The notes under the pieces are model-generated. The model worked only from the letters and a program-made list of their open reading frames with translations, made no database searches and had not been told where the DNA came from. A stretch of DNA of 64,000 nucleotides, from positions 62,001 to 126,000 of the forward strand of contig CAMKEG010000006.1 in NCBI GenBank assembly GCA_946411505.1. The letters run 5' to 3'. The DNA is from an uncultured Treponema sp. (GTDB lineage: Bacteria; Spirochaetota; Spirochaetia; Treponematales; Treponemataceae). Positions 49,024 to 58,363 of the stretch are shown in pieces; the stretch's first letter is position 1; each line of letters starts with the position of its first letter. The translations under genes were made by a program, and so were the position numbers.

Positions 49024-49913
49024 GAAAGATTTTAATTATTGGTTCTGAAGGTTTTATAGGTAGCCACTTGACTGCATTTTATCAACAAAAAGCTTGTGAT
49101 GTTTTAAGAGTTGATATTGTTGATAAAAAGGATGTTAATTACATTCAAGTTGACAAAGAAAATCCTCTCTTTCATTCGATTTTTGAAAACTTTAAACCTG
49201 ATGTATGTCTTAATTGTAGCGGCGCCGCCAGCGTTCCTTTTTCATTTGAACAACCGTTAAATGACTTTAAGCTAAATGTTTTGAATGTAGTTGTTTTACT
49301 AGATGCCATTAGATTACATTCTCCAAATTGCAGGTTTGTAAATTTTTCAAGCGCAGCTGTTTATGGGAACCCTATATCAATTCCTGTTAAAGAAAAATTT
49401 GAAAAAAATCCTATATCTCCATATGGTTTTCATAAAAGTGTAGTTGAAGATATCATGGCTGAGTATAGTAGATTTTTCAATTTGAAAGTATGTACACTTC
49501 GTTTGTTTTCGGCTTATGGGAACGGCTTGCGAAAGCAAATAATGTTCGACTTGTATAATAAGTTTACGAACGATCCACAAGTGAAACTTTTTGGAACTGG
49601 TAAAGAAACTCGTGATTATATACATATCGATGACATTTGCAGTGTTGTTGATTTAGTTTTGGCAAATTCTAATTTTGACAATGATGTTGTTAATGTTGCG
49701 ACTGGGAAAGAAGTTGCTCTTTCTGAACTTGTAGATATTTTTAAGAAAACGATTTGTTGCAATAAAGAAGTTTTGTATTCTGGTTCTGTTAGAACAGGGG
49801 ATCCATCTAGGTGGCAGGCTGATGTGTCAAAAATAATTTCATGGGGATATAAGCAAACTGTCGACTTGGAGAATGGAATAGAGAGGTATGTAAAATGGAT
49901 AAGAAACGCATAG
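49020..49913 (+). CDS. NAD-dependent sugar epimerase/dehydratase (SDR)
   Basis: A 297-residue extended SDR. It has ILIIGSEGFIGSHLTAFYQQ (NAD-binding Gly motif), CLNCSGAASVPFSFEQPLND, FVNFSSAAVYGNPISIPVKE and SPYGFHKSVVED with the Tyr-x3-Lys pair, then RLFSAYGNGLRKQIMFDL and TGKETRDYIHIDDICSVVDL. Similar to UDP-hexose 4-epimerases and related dehydratases; the exact substrate cannot be told. AT-rich like its neighbours. It overlaps the following glycosyltransferase by 19 nt. Confidence 0.8.
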   Translation: MRKILIIGSEGFIGSHLTAFYQQKACDVLRVDIVDKKDVNYIQVDKENPLFHSIFENFKPDVCLNCSGAASVPFSFEQPLNDFKLNVLNVVVLLDAIRLHSPNCRFVNFSSAAVYGNPISIPVKEKFEKNPISPYGFHKSVVEDIMAEYSRFFNLKVCTLRLFSAYGNGLRKQIMFDLYNKFTNDPQVKLFGTGKETRDYIHIDDICSVVDLVLANSNFDNDVVNVATGKEVALSELVDIFKKTICCNKEVLYSGSVRTGDPSRWQADVSKIISWGYKQTVDLENGIERYVKWIRNA

Positions 49914-50956
49914 GAATTTATTATACCTCATCTGACAATTGGATTGGAGGAAAGTATTATCTTGATGGCGTAATAAGTGTTCTGAAAAAAAATCCAAACA
50001 TAGAAATTCTTTATTTGGATAAATACGAAAGAAGTTTTTTCTTGAAGATTATTGGAAAGTTATTTGGCAGGAATTCAGAATTGTATAAAGATAAGCTTTG
50101 CAAGGAAATGAACAAATGGAACCTTGATGTTGTTTTTCCTTATGTTGATGGTTCTTACATTGCAAAGAAAAATATATCTTGGATACCGGATTTTCAAGAG
50201 AATTATTACCCAGGTTTTTTTTCTGTAGATGAAATTTGCAATAGGTTGTCAAATCAAGCTAGGGTCGCTTACTCAAAAAATTTGCTTGTTTTGTCTAGCG
50301 ACAGCGCCAAAAAAGATTTTAAGAGATTGTTCCCTTGTTATTCTTGCGATGTGTTTGTCCTGTCGTTTGTTTCTTCTCTCAATAATGTATCGCATTCAGT
50401 GTCCAGGTCTGTCATTGAAAAGTATGGAATAAATGAGCCTTTTTTTATATGCTCAAATCAGTTGTGGGAGCATAAAAATCATCTGGTTGTCATTAATGCG
50501 GTGAAAAAAATGAAAGAAAATGGAAAGCATGTTTTATGTGTTTTTACTGGTAAAGAGTCAGATTATCGTAATCCTGATTTTCCTGCTTCGCTTAAGAATC
50601 TTGTAAAAGTTTTGCGTCTTGAAAATGAGATTCGTTTTTTAGGTTTCATATCTCGTGAGGATCAAATAGAATTGATGAAGGCAAGTGTAGCTGTGATTCA
50701 GCCGTCTTTGTTCGAGGGATGGAATACTACAATAGAAGATGCTAAGTTTCTCAAAAAAAAAATTATAGCTTCTTCTTTGCCTGTGCACATGGAGCAACTG
50801 AAAGAAAAGGGAATTTATTTTAATCCAAATGATTGCGGTGAATTGGCAAATATTTTGTCGCAAATGAATCCTTTGGAGTCAAGCGTTGATTATGATTATA
50901 AAAGTCAAGCTGAAGAATACTGTAATAATGTAAGAAAAATTTTTTTGGAAGGTTGA
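49895..50956 (+). CDS. GT4-type glycosyltransferase
   Basis: A 353-residue GT-B fold enzyme. The N-terminus (RIGIYYTSSDNWIGGKYYLD) has the Gly-rich start of GT4 enzymes. The C-terminal domain has ICSNQLWEHKNHLVVINAVK, VCVFTGKESDYRN and FLGFISREDQIELMKASVAV. PSLFEGWNTTIEDAKFLKKK carries the donor-binding E-x7-E motif (Glu of FEGWN and Glu of TIEDA). It probably adds one sugar of the repeat unit from a nucleotide sugar on the cytoplasmic face. AT-rich; the last intact gene before the transposase fossil. Confidence 0.82.
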   Translation: MDKKRIGIYYTSSDNWIGGKYYLDGVISVLKKNPNIEILYLDKYERSFFLKIIGKLFGRNSELYKDKLCKEMNKWNLDVVFPYVDGSYIAKKNISWIPDFQENYYPGFFSVDEICNRLSNQARVAYSKNLLVLSSDSAKKDFKRLFPCYSCDVFVLSFVSSLNNVSHSVSRSVIEKYGINEPFFICSNQLWEHKNHLVVINAVKKMKENGKHVLCVFTGKESDYRNPDFPASLKNLVKVLRLENEIRFLGFISREDQIELMKASVAVIQPSLFEGWNTTIEDAKFLKKKIIASSLPVHMEQLKEKGIYFNPNDCGELANILSQMNPLESSVDYDYKSQAEEYCNNVRKIFLEG

Positions 50957-51051
50957 TTTTTTTTATGATGATGCTTTTTGATTCTGTGAAAGTTTTTCTG
51001 TAAATTCCCAAAAAGTTGGCGCTGTGGTAAATTAAACACAGGAGCCTAATT

Positions 51052-51796
51052 ATGGCAAAAAAAACACCACCACACAAAGTCGTAATGACTGAAGGCAAAA
51101 TAGAGATTATCAGAAATCTGCTTTCAGAATACGACATCAAAGACGCCCATGACATTTAGGAAGCGCTGAAGGATCTTCTTGGCGGAACCATCAAGGAAAT
51201 GATGGAAGCCGAAATGGAAGACTGTTTGTGGTATGAAAATTCAGAGCGTTCTGACAATGACGATTCCCGGAACCTTTACAGATCAAAGACAGTAAAGTCC
51301 AGCATTGGCGAAGTCGTGCTTGAAGTTCTGCAGGGCCGAAAGGAAGTGCTGTCACTCGCCATAGGCGAAAGGGAGAGCTCCAAGTTCTGACCGAACGCCC
51401 TGAACGAGTTTAAGAACCTCGGCGTGAAGGATATACAACGCCGCTTCCGAAGATGAGGGGGCTGAAAGTCTGCGATCGTACCGTTGAAAAATGGTCGGCG
51501 AAATATTCGAACTCCATAAAACGCTAGACTGAAAACAGGGATGTTGTAGTTTCGATTTTCAAGTTCTCAAAAGATGTCCAAAAAATCATCTACACAGTAA
51601 ACGCGATCGAAAGCCTGAACTCCCGCTACCGGAAGCTTAGCCTCCAGCGCAGCGTGTTCCCAGGCGGCCAAGCCCTGCTTGAGGCTTTGTACCTTGTAAC
51701 ATTTGAAGCGATAAAAAAATGGACCCAGTCGATTCATAACTGGGCCAGGCCTATGGCGAAATGTGCATAATGTACGAAGGCCGCCTGCCGGACTAA
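51052..51796 (+). mobile_element. Decayed IS256-family transposase
   Basis: Remnant of an IS256 (Mutator-like) transposase. The start reads MAKKTPPHKVVMTEGKIEII, then a stop after AHDI, then LLGGTIKEMMEAEMEDCLWY and SSIGEVVLEVLQGRKEVLSL, then another stop. After internal loss of most of the catalytic region the C-terminus returns: KIIYTVNAIESLNSRYRKLS (the conserved I-Y-T-x-N-A-I-E-S-L-N block), ALLEALYLVTFEAIKKWTQS and HNWARPMAKCA. At least three in-frame stops and a deletion make it inactive. Base use differs from the AT-rich genes on its left. I could not find matching terminal repeats. Confidence 0.8.
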
Positions 51797-51803
51797 TTAA
51801 AAA

Positions 51804-51835
51804 AAAGACAACTTCCCGACGAGGAAGCTGTCTTT
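51804..51835 (-). terminator. Hairpin after the IS remnant
   Basis: AAAGACAACTTCC pairs with GGAAGCTGTCTTT (13 positions, one mismatch) around a 6-nt loop. A run of A before it on the plus strand makes it a good terminator on the minus strand (T8); on the plus strand only three T follow. Confidence 0.6.
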
Positions 51836-51993
51836 AGCATTTAGCTCTTGATAAAAAATCAGCAATAATTTATATTCGGAAAAGAAACAGTAGCTGTAAG
51901 CTGCTTGCGGGACACGACCGCATTAAAACTTTTTACCGCAACCTACTAAATTTATAGACAAATCCTGTCATATAAATTTGTAATGGTCAAAAT

Positions 51994-53199
51994 ATGAACT
52001 TGGCAGAATGGGTAAAGACAAAAATTGGAAGATGTAAAATTCTTTATGCAATCCTGGCTAAAATTTATCATGCCCCATTGGCTTCTGCCGCTTTGGCAAA
52101 GCGAAGTTTTCTTCTTTTCAAGTCTCGTTCGGCCTTTCGCGCTCTTCTTGCCTCTGGCAAGAAATATGACTTGGTTTTCATGCATTGTCTTGGCGGCGGA
52201 ACTGAAGTGTATGTGAAAAACACGTTGCGAGGAAAAACGGACTATATAGTTTTTAAAAACTATAACATTTTTGGCTTCCAAGAAATTTATTCTTTGGAAG
52301 TTTGCGGGATAAAGACGCCCTTTTTTATCGGGGCGGACGACATAATCAGCCTGGAAAAAATTGCCGGCGCTGTTTTTGTTGAAAACCTTTGCGGCTATGG
52401 CGACTGCGACCTTATCCTAAAAACGATAGCCGCCTTTTCCGCAAAAATTTCGTTTAAAGTCCATGACTTTTATTCCGCGTGTCCTAAGGTCAACATGATA
52501 AGGAACTTCCGTTATTGTGGCGTGACATGCGACTCGTCTTGCGTTAATGATGTCGGCGGGCGGCCATACAGCCCCGATCGATGGCGGACTATGTGGGGAA
52601 CTTTCTTTGAGCGGGTGGATGAGTTTTTCTTTTTTTCTGAAAGCTCCGAGAAAATCCTTTGCTCTATATATAAAATTCCCCCCAAAAAAATAAGACTGAA
52701 GCCCCACGACATGGGGTATTTTACCCCTAAAGTAATTTCCAGCTTGCCAACGAATTTGAACATAGGAATTTTTGGAAGCATAACATCCGAAGCAAAAGGC
52801 TTTTCCGTGGTGAAGAGTTTCGCCGAATTTTCTCGTGGCAAGGACTATAAAATATTCTTGAACGGTCTTGTCGGCGAGCCTGACCAGGATGTCTTTAGCA
52901 AGAACGAGAATTTCGTTCAATGCGGCCCATACAAGACGGAAGAAATTTATGACCGCCTTGTGTCGCAAAAGATAGGCGTTGTGTTCTTTTCAAGCGTATG
53001 GCCGGAAACATTTTCTTATGTTGTTTCGGAGCTGATGCTGACAGGAATTCCCATCGCTTGTTTTGATGTCGGCGCCCAGGCGGAAAAGATAAAAGAATAT
53101 CCTTTGGGAAAAATCATTCCGGGTTTTTCCAATGAATCCATACTAAAAACGCTGCGGGAATGCCATGCCATTGGCAGGGAGCGATATGACAATGAATAA
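51994..53199 (+). CDS. Glycosyltransferase, GT4-like
   Basis: A 401-residue cytoplasmic enzyme. The N-terminal half has LVFMHCLGGGTEVYVKNTLR, recalling the Gly-rich acceptor loop of GT4 enzymes, and FKVHDFYSACPKVNMI with CGVTCDSSC (several Cys). The C-terminal half has LNIGIFGSITSEAKGFSVVK and GVVFFSSVWPETFSYVVSEL, whose PE...SE positions suit the E-x7-E donor motif. It restarts the locus after the IS scar; the ATG at 51994 lacks a clear ribosome site. Base use returns towards that of the chromosome. Confidence 0.75.
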   Translation: MNLAEWVKTKIGRCKILYAILAKIYHAPLASAALAKRSFLLFKSRSAFRALLASGKKYDLVFMHCLGGGTEVYVKNTLRGKTDYIVFKNYNIFGFQEIYSLEVCGIKTPFFIGADDIISLEKIAGAVFVENLCGYGDCDLILKTIAAFSAKISFKVHDFYSACPKVNMIRNFRYCGVTCDSSCVNDVGGRPYSPDRWRTMWGTFFERVDEFFFFSESSEKILCSIYKIPPKKIRLKPHDMGYFTPKVISSLPTNLNIGIFGSITSEAKGFSVVKSFAEFSRGKDYKIFLNGLVGEPDQDVFSKNENFVQCGPYKTEEIYDRLVSQKIGVVFFSSVWPETFSYVVSELMLTGIPIACFDVGAQAEKIKEYPLGKIIPGFSNESILKTLRECHAIGRERYDNE

Positions 53200-53977
53200 A
53201 CCTATGCTTTCCATTGTTACGATTAATTATAACAATAAGGATGGGCTTGACAAGACCATAAAGTCTGTGCTGGAACAACGCGGGCTTCCTGCCGGGAGCC
53301 TTGAATACATAATTGTAGACGGAGGTTCAACGGACGGAAGCGTTGATGTCATAAAAAAATATTTGGCAGGCGGTTACTCCCATAAAATTTCGAAATGGGT
53401 CAGTGAAAAAGACTCTGGAATATACAACGCTTTTAACAAGGGCATAGGAATGGCAGAAGGGGATATAATAGGCCTGTTGAATTCTGGCGACACTGTTATT
53501 GACGGCGCATACGACAATATCCTTGAAATCCATAAAACTCGTCCTGATTCGATTTTGTATGGCGTGGAGAATTTTTGCAGAGACGGAAAATTTGTTGGCA
53601 TTTTTGGCCCTTGCGCTGATGAGCTTCCAATTCGAATGATAGCCCACTCGGCGTCTTTTGTCCCTAGAAAAATATATGAAAAATATGGCTTGTATGACGA
53701 GTCATTTAAAAGTTCCGGGGATTGGGACTTGTTCCTTACATTCTATCAAGCCGGGGTTTCTTTTTACTACATCAATAAAATTGTCGTTGACTTTGACGCT
53801 TGCGGAATAAGCAATTCAAACCTGAAGCTTGTTGAAGAGGAAAACATAAGGCTCCTTGAAAAACATGGAATAAAAGCAAACAAATCAAATGCCTTTGTAA
53901 AAAGAGTTCTGCATTTCTTGCTTCCAGGCTTTTGTTTTTTTATTTTTAGAAAGTTGTCAAAGTTGATTCGTTCTTGA
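53186..53977 (+). CDS. GT2-family glycosyltransferase
   Basis: A 263-residue GT-A enzyme: LSIVTINYNNKDGLDKTIKS at the N-terminus, YIIVDGGSTDGSVDVIKKYL (first Asp site), VSEKDSGIYNAFNKGIGMAE and GDIIGLLNSGDTVIDGAYDN, where the metal-binding D-x-D is replaced by NSGD as in the WcaA/WbbD-like subgroup. ESFKSSGDWDLFLTFYQAG carries the ED/WD acceptor region. The C-terminal 30 residues are hydrophobic (LHFLLPGFCFFIFRKL). I start at ATG 53186, 14 nt inside the previous gene, rather than upstream 53165. Confidence 0.85.
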   Translation: MTMNKPMLSIVTINYNNKDGLDKTIKSVLEQRGLPAGSLEYIIVDGGSTDGSVDVIKKYLAGGYSHKISKWVSEKDSGIYNAFNKGIGMAEGDIIGLLNSGDTVIDGAYDNILEIHKTRPDSILYGVENFCRDGKFVGIFGPCADELPIRMIAHSASFVPRKIYEKYGLYDESFKSSGDWDLFLTFYQAGVSFYYINKIVVDFDACGISNSNLKLVEEENIRLLEKHGIKANKSNAFVKRVLHFLLPGFCFFIFRKLSKLIRS

Positions 53978-53987
53978 GGAGTTGGAA

Positions 53988-55100
53988 ATGCGCAAAGCGT
54001 CACCTGAAATTTCTGTTTTGATTCCTTACTACAATGACAGAGCGTTTTTAAGGCAGTCCATACAGTCGGTTTTAAGCCAAACATTCAAAGATTTTGAACT
54101 CATATTGATAAACCACGCCACTCAAGACGATTGCCGTGAAATCGCGCGTTCCTTTGACGACCCTAGAATCGTTCACGTTGACTTGGAATTTAACAACGGG
54201 GCGGGCGGTGGCTTTGTTTTTGAAGCTTTTATAGGAAAAGCCAGCGGCAAATACATAAAGTTTTTTTGCGCCGATGACGTTATGAAAAGCGACTGCCTTG
54301 AAAAGCTACATTCATACTTGGCTTCAAACCCTGACAAGGACATCGTTTTTGGCGATGCCCGTCTTGTGGACAAGAACGGTTCTCCAAAGAAACTTTTGTG
54401 GTCAGAGCGCTTTGCTGACTTTTCATTTGAGGACGACAATCTTTCGCTTTTGAAGAAATTCTTTGACAAAAAAAGTTTTCTTCCGCTTCCTGCCTGCCTG
54501 TTCAAAAGAACTGCCGCCGACGGCCTGAAAATCGACAAGTCGCTGATCATCGAATTTGACCAGAGCCTTTGGATTCAAATGATGATGCGCGGAGTGAATT
54601 TTGGCTTTACACGCGACGTGGTTTTCGACTACAGGGTTCACAAGTTTCAAAACTCTACGGTAAGGTTTGATAACCGCGTAGACGAATACGATTTTTACGA
54701 GTCCATAATGCGCGCTAAGCTTTTTTATGGAATAAAGGACATCGTCCAGCTGGAACGCCTTTTGGGCGGATGCGAAAAGAAATTCGGCTTGTCCAAAAAA
54801 GACGTGGAATTTTTCCCGTTTGCGATTGCCTGCTATTACCTTGAAAAGCATCAAAACCTAAGCTGCAAAGTCGCGGGTTACGAATACTTGCACGGTTGCA
54901 TGGAAGACCCCAGGTCCAGACAAAAGTTAAAGGAGCGGTTTGGCTTTACCGTGGCCGACTTTAGGCTTCTCTACAAGAACTCCCATGGGTTTAATCCGTC
55001 CATGTATATGGAATATATTGGAATAAAGGGCGGAATTGTGATGGTTCTAAAAAAAATCTACGAAAAATTGTTTGGCCGGCTCTACGCCAAGATTCTTTGA
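53988..55100 (+). CDS. GT2-family glycosyltransferase, paralogue 1
   Basis: A 370-residue enzyme: PEISVLIPYYNDRAFLRQSI, QTFKDFELILINHATQDDCR, HVDLEFNNGAGGGFVFEAFI and KYIKFFCADDVMKSDCLEKL (CADD metal motif). The C-terminal half (about 230-370) is helical. Its first 110 residues closely match those of the gene at 61766, with the same NHA and GAGGG segments, so the two are paralogues on either side of the CDP-sugar genes. Start at ATG 53988, with GAGGAG upstream; TTG at 53982 is an alternative. Confidence 0.85.
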   Translation: MRKASPEISVLIPYYNDRAFLRQSIQSVLSQTFKDFELILINHATQDDCREIARSFDDPRIVHVDLEFNNGAGGGFVFEAFIGKASGKYIKFFCADDVMKSDCLEKLHSYLASNPDKDIVFGDARLVDKNGSPKKLLWSERFADFSFEDDNLSLLKKFFDKKSFLPLPACLFKRTAADGLKIDKSLIIEFDQSLWIQMMMRGVNFGFTRDVVFDYRVHKFQNSTVRFDNRVDEYDFYESIMRAKLFYGIKDIVQLERLLGGCEKKFGLSKKDVEFFPFAIACYYLEKHQNLSCKVAGYEYLHGCMEDPRSRQKLKERFGFTVADFRLLYKNSHGFNPSMYMEYIGIKGGIVMVLKKIYEKLFGRLYAKIL

Positions 55101-55161
55101 CGGCCAGCTCGGCGCGTTTTTTTCAAATTTCGCTATATTGATTGTTCAGGAAACAAGACAT

Positions 55162-55947
55162 ATGCAAACATTGATACTTGCCGGCGGGAAAGGAACCCGT
55201 CTTGGAGAGGAAACTCGCAAGGTTCCAAAGCCTATGGTTCACATTGGCGGCTACCCGATTCTTTGGCACATAATGAAAATATATTCTCACTATGGCTACA
55301 ATGATTTTGTAATCCTTACGGGATACAAAGGACATGTTATAAAAGAATATTTTTTAAACTACTACAACCGCTACAGCGACATGACAATCGACATGTCGAA
55401 CAACGACGTTCAGATTCACAGAATGAGAAGCGAACCGTGGAGAATAACCATGCTTTACACGGGCGAGGTGACGATGACCGCCGGCCGCATCGCAAAGGCG
55501 AAGTCTTACATTGGAAACGAACCTTTCATGCTCACTTACGGCGACGGAGTCAGCGACGTTAACATAGACAAGTTAGTCGATTCCCATGTAAAGAGCGGAA
55601 AGCTTGTCTCGCTGACCGCAGTCCAGCCTGAAGGCCGCTTTGGCGCTTTGGACATTCAGCCGGACGGAACGATAAGCCAGTTTCAGGAAAAGCCCAGCGA
55701 CGCTTGGATTAACGGAGGCTTTTTTGTTTGCGAAAGCAAGGCGTTGGATTACATTCCCGAAGAATCCTATGACATTATGTGGGAACGCGCTCCGCTTCAA
55801 AACATCGCCAAGGACGGCCAGCTGCACGCCTACAAACATTCCGGCTTTTGGCATCCTATGGACATGCTTAAGGACAAGGAAGATTTGGAAAAATTATGGG
55901 CCTCGCATTCCGCGCCGTGGGATGTTTGGGGGCATTTTAAAAAATAG
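55162..55947 (+). CDS. rfbF: Glucose-1-phosphate cytidylyltransferase
   Basis: RfbF (DdhA) makes CDP-glucose from CTP and glucose 1-phosphate, the entry to CDP-3,6-dideoxyhexoses. The 261-residue protein has TLILAGGKGTRLGEETRKVP (nucleotide loop), PMVHIGGYPILWHIMKIYSH, FMLTYGDGVSDVNIDKLVDS (metal Asp), LTAVQPEGRFGALDIQ and the C-terminal WERAPLQNIAKDGQLHAYKH, all typical. I start at 55162; the 55072 frame is only an extension across the end of the previous gene. Followed by rfbG and rfbH in pathway order. Confidence 0.93.
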   Translation: MQTLILAGGKGTRLGEETRKVPKPMVHIGGYPILWHIMKIYSHYGYNDFVILTGYKGHVIKEYFLNYYNRYSDMTIDMSNNDVQIHRMRSEPWRITMLYTGEVTMTAGRIAKAKSYIGNEPFMLTYGDGVSDVNIDKLVDSHVKSGKLVSLTAVQPEGRFGALDIQPDGTISQFQEKPSDAWINGGFFVCESKALDYIPEESYDIMWERAPLQNIAKDGQLHAYKHSGFWHPMDMLKDKEDLEKLWASHSAPWDVWGHFKK

Positions 55948-55955
55948 GTCGCTCT

Positions 55956-57017
55956 ATGAACGGATTGTTAGGGTTCTATAAAAATAAAAAAGTTTTTCTA
56001 ACCGGCCACACGGGCTTTAAGGGAACATGGCTTAGCCGCATATTGATTTTGGCAGGCGCCGATGTTGCTGGCTTTTCTCTTGAGCCTCCGACAAATCCTA
56101 GTCTCTTTGAACTTACAAAAACCGCCAGCCAGATGAAGTCCATAATCGGCGACATTCGCGACGGCGAAAAACTCAAGTCCGCTATGACGGAATTCAAGCC
56201 GGACATCGTCCTGCACCTTGCCGCGCAGCCAATTGTTAGGGCCAGTTACAAAGACCCCGTTGGCACTTACGAAACAAACGTCATGGGCACGGTGAACGTT
56301 TTGGAAGCCGTCCGCGCCTGTCCGTCAGTCCGCTCCTTTGTAAACGTGACCACCGACAAGGTTTACCTTAACCGCGAGTGGGCGTGGGGCTACCGTGAGA
56401 ACGAAGAGCTTTGCGGCTACGACCCATATTCCAACAGCAAGTCTTGCTCGGAGCTTGTGACATACAGCTACCGCAATTCTTTCTTTAACGAAAAAGACGC
56501 CCCCGCCATTTCCACCGCGCGCAGCGGAAACGTAATCGGAGGCGGCGATTATGCCGTTGACAGAATAGTTCCCGACTGCATCCGCGCCGTTGAAGCGGGA
56601 AGAGACATAATTTTGCGAAACCCAAATTCAACGCGGCCTTACCAGCATGTTTTGGAATGCCTTCGCGGCTACTTGGCGCTGGCCAAGGCGCAATACGAAG
56701 ACAAGGCCTTTGTCGGCGCCTACAACTTTGGCCCAGACGACGAGTCCTGCGTGACTACGGGCCAGCTTGCAACGCTGTTCTGCGACGCGTGGGGAAGCGG
56801 AGCGGATTGGAAAAGCGTCAGCGAGGAGGGCGCCCCGCATGAGGCCAATTTCCTAAAGTTGGATTGCTCAAAGTCAAAAAATGTTCTTGGTTGGAAGCCT
56901 CTTTGGGGAATAAAGACCGCCGTGGAAAAAATAGTTGAATGGGAAAAAGCCGTTCAGGCTGGAACGCCTGCGGCGGAAATCACTGACAAGCAAATAAAAG
57001 AATATTTTGGGATGTGA
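55956..57017 (+). CDS. rfbG: CDP-glucose 4,6-dehydratase
   Basis: RfbG (DdhB) converts CDP-D-glucose to CDP-4-keto-6-deoxyglucose using bound NAD. The 353-residue SDR has VFLTGHTGFKGTWLSRILIL, the diagnostic GHTGFKG start, LHLAAQPIVRASYKDPVGTY, VNVTTDKVYLNREWAWGYRE and YDPYSNSKSCSELVTYSYRN with the Tyr-x3-Lys pair. RSGNVIGGGDYAVDRIVPDC and RPYQHVLECLRGYLALA follow. Gap of 8 nt after rfbF and 4 nt before rfbH. Confidence 0.95.
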   Translation: MNGLLGFYKNKKVFLTGHTGFKGTWLSRILILAGADVAGFSLEPPTNPSLFELTKTASQMKSIIGDIRDGEKLKSAMTEFKPDIVLHLAAQPIVRASYKDPVGTYETNVMGTVNVLEAVRACPSVRSFVNVTTDKVYLNREWAWGYRENEELCGYDPYSNSKSCSELVTYSYRNSFFNEKDAPAISTARSGNVIGGGDYAVDRIVPDCIRAVEAGRDIILRNPNSTRPYQHVLECLRGYLALAKAQYEDKAFVGAYNFGPDDESCVTTGQLATLFCDAWGSGADWKSVSEEGAPHEANFLKLDCSKSKNVLGWKPLWGIKTAVEKIVEWEKAVQAGTPAAEITDKQIKEYFGM

Positions 57018-57021
57018 GCTT

Positions 57022-58350
57022 ATGTTTGAGAATAAGTCAAAGGAAGAAGCGACAAAAGAGATACTTGACAGCGTAAAAGAGTATTACAAAAAATTTATGG
57101 TCCGCCCCGAATGGAAGGACGGCGACAGAATCGCCTACGCAAGCCGCGTTTTTGACGAAAAGGAAATGGTCAACCTTGCTGACTCCGCCCTTGAGTTTTG
57201 GCTTACAAGCGGTCGCTACACAGACCGGTTTGAAAAAGGACTCGGCGAATATCTTGGAACGCCCTTTGTTTCACTGGTCAATTCAGGAAGCTCCGCAAAC
57301 CTTATAGCCTTTATGGCGCTGACTTCGCCCCTATTGAAGGAACGGCAGGTCCAACGCGGCGACGAAGTCATTACAGTGGCCTGCGGATTCCCTACGACGG
57401 TGACTCCGATTTTGCAGTACGGCGCCGTTCCCGTTTTTGTGGACGTGACGATTCCTCAATACAATGTTGACGTAGCCCAATTGGAGGCGGCGCTAAGCCC
57501 CAAGACAAAGGCCGTGATGCTGGCGCACACTTTGGGAAATCCCTTTGACTTAAAGTCTGTGACGGAGTTCTGCAAAAAGCATAATTTGTGGCTTATTGAA
57601 GACAATTGCGACGCGCTTGGCTCCGAATACATCTTGGACGGAAAAACTTACAAGACCGGAACTGTCGGCGACATCGGAACATCAAGCTTTTATCCGCCGC
57701 ACCACATGACGATGGGCGAGGGCGGCGCTGTCTACACAAAAAATCCTCTCTTGCACAAAATCATACGCTCCTTGCGCGATTGGGGCCGCGACTGCGTTTG
57801 CCCAAGCGGAAAAGACGGCGTTTGCGGCCACCGCTTTGACCGCCAGTTCGGCACGCTTCCGCTTGGCTACGACCACAAATACACTTACAGCCACTTTGGC
57901 TACAACCTCAAGGCTACCGACTTGCAGGCGGCCATCGGCTGCGCCCAGTTGGAAAAGTTTCCTTCGTTTGTGGAACGGCGCAAGGCCAACTTCAAGCGTT
58001 TGCGCGCGGCTTTGGAAGACGTCCAAGACAAACTGGTTTTGCCGGAAGCAGCTCCCAACAGCGACCCCAGCTGGTTCGGCTTTTTGATTACTTGCAAGAC
58101 CGGCGTTGACCGCACCGAACTTGTAAAAAAAATCGAGTCTGCCAACATTCAAACCCGCGCCCTTTTTGCCGGAAACCTTACCCGCCATCCTTGCTTTGAC
58201 CAAATCCGCGGAACGGACGCATATCGCGTTGTTGGTGATCTTGCCGTTACGGACAGAATTATGAACGACTCATTTTGGGTGGGTGTGTATCCCGGCATGA
58301 CGGATAAGATGATTGACAAGATGGCGAGTGTGATAAGGGCTAGTATTTAA
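57022..58350 (+). CDS. rfbH: CDP-4-dehydro-6-deoxyglucose 3-dehydrase (E1)
   Basis: RfbH (DdhC/E1) is a PMP- and [2Fe-2S]-dependent dehydrase that removes the C-3 hydroxyl from CDP-4-keto-6-deoxyglucose, giving the 3,6-dideoxy-4-keto precursor after reduction. The 442-residue protein has the aminotransferase fold, but the usual PLP lysine is replaced by His (SSFYPPHHMTMGEGG, about residue 225), the hallmark of E1. The Fe-S cysteine group is at GRDCVCPSGKDGVCGHRFDR. The reductase partner (E3/DdhD) is not in this window. Start chosen at 57022; 57007 is an in-frame alternative inside the rfbG end. Confidence 0.95.
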   Translation: MFENKSKEEATKEILDSVKEYYKKFMVRPEWKDGDRIAYASRVFDEKEMVNLADSALEFWLTSGRYTDRFEKGLGEYLGTPFVSLVNSGSSANLIAFMALTSPLLKERQVQRGDEVITVACGFPTTVTPILQYGAVPVFVDVTIPQYNVDVAQLEAALSPKTKAVMLAHTLGNPFDLKSVTEFCKKHNLWLIEDNCDALGSEYILDGKTYKTGTVGDIGTSSFYPPHHMTMGEGGAVYTKNPLLHKIIRSLRDWGRDCVCPSGKDGVCGHRFDRQFGTLPLGYDHKYTYSHFGYNLKATDLQAAIGCAQLEKFPSFVERRKANFKRLRAALEDVQDKLVLPEAAPNSDPSWFGFLITCKTGVDRTELVKKIESANIQTRALFAGNLTRHPCFDQIRGTDAYRVVGDLAVTDRIMNDSFWVGVYPGMTDKMIDKMASVIRASI

Positions 58351-58363
58351 GAGAGCAAAGCAT

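Noticed and set aside
51052-51796. Active insertion sequence
   Set aside because: The transposase has in-frame stops and an internal deletion, and no matching terminal inverted repeats were found.
57022-58350. Plain sugar aminotransferase (DegT type) in place of rfbH
   Set aside because: His replaces the PLP lysine and the Fe-S cysteines are present, which marks the E1 dehydrase.
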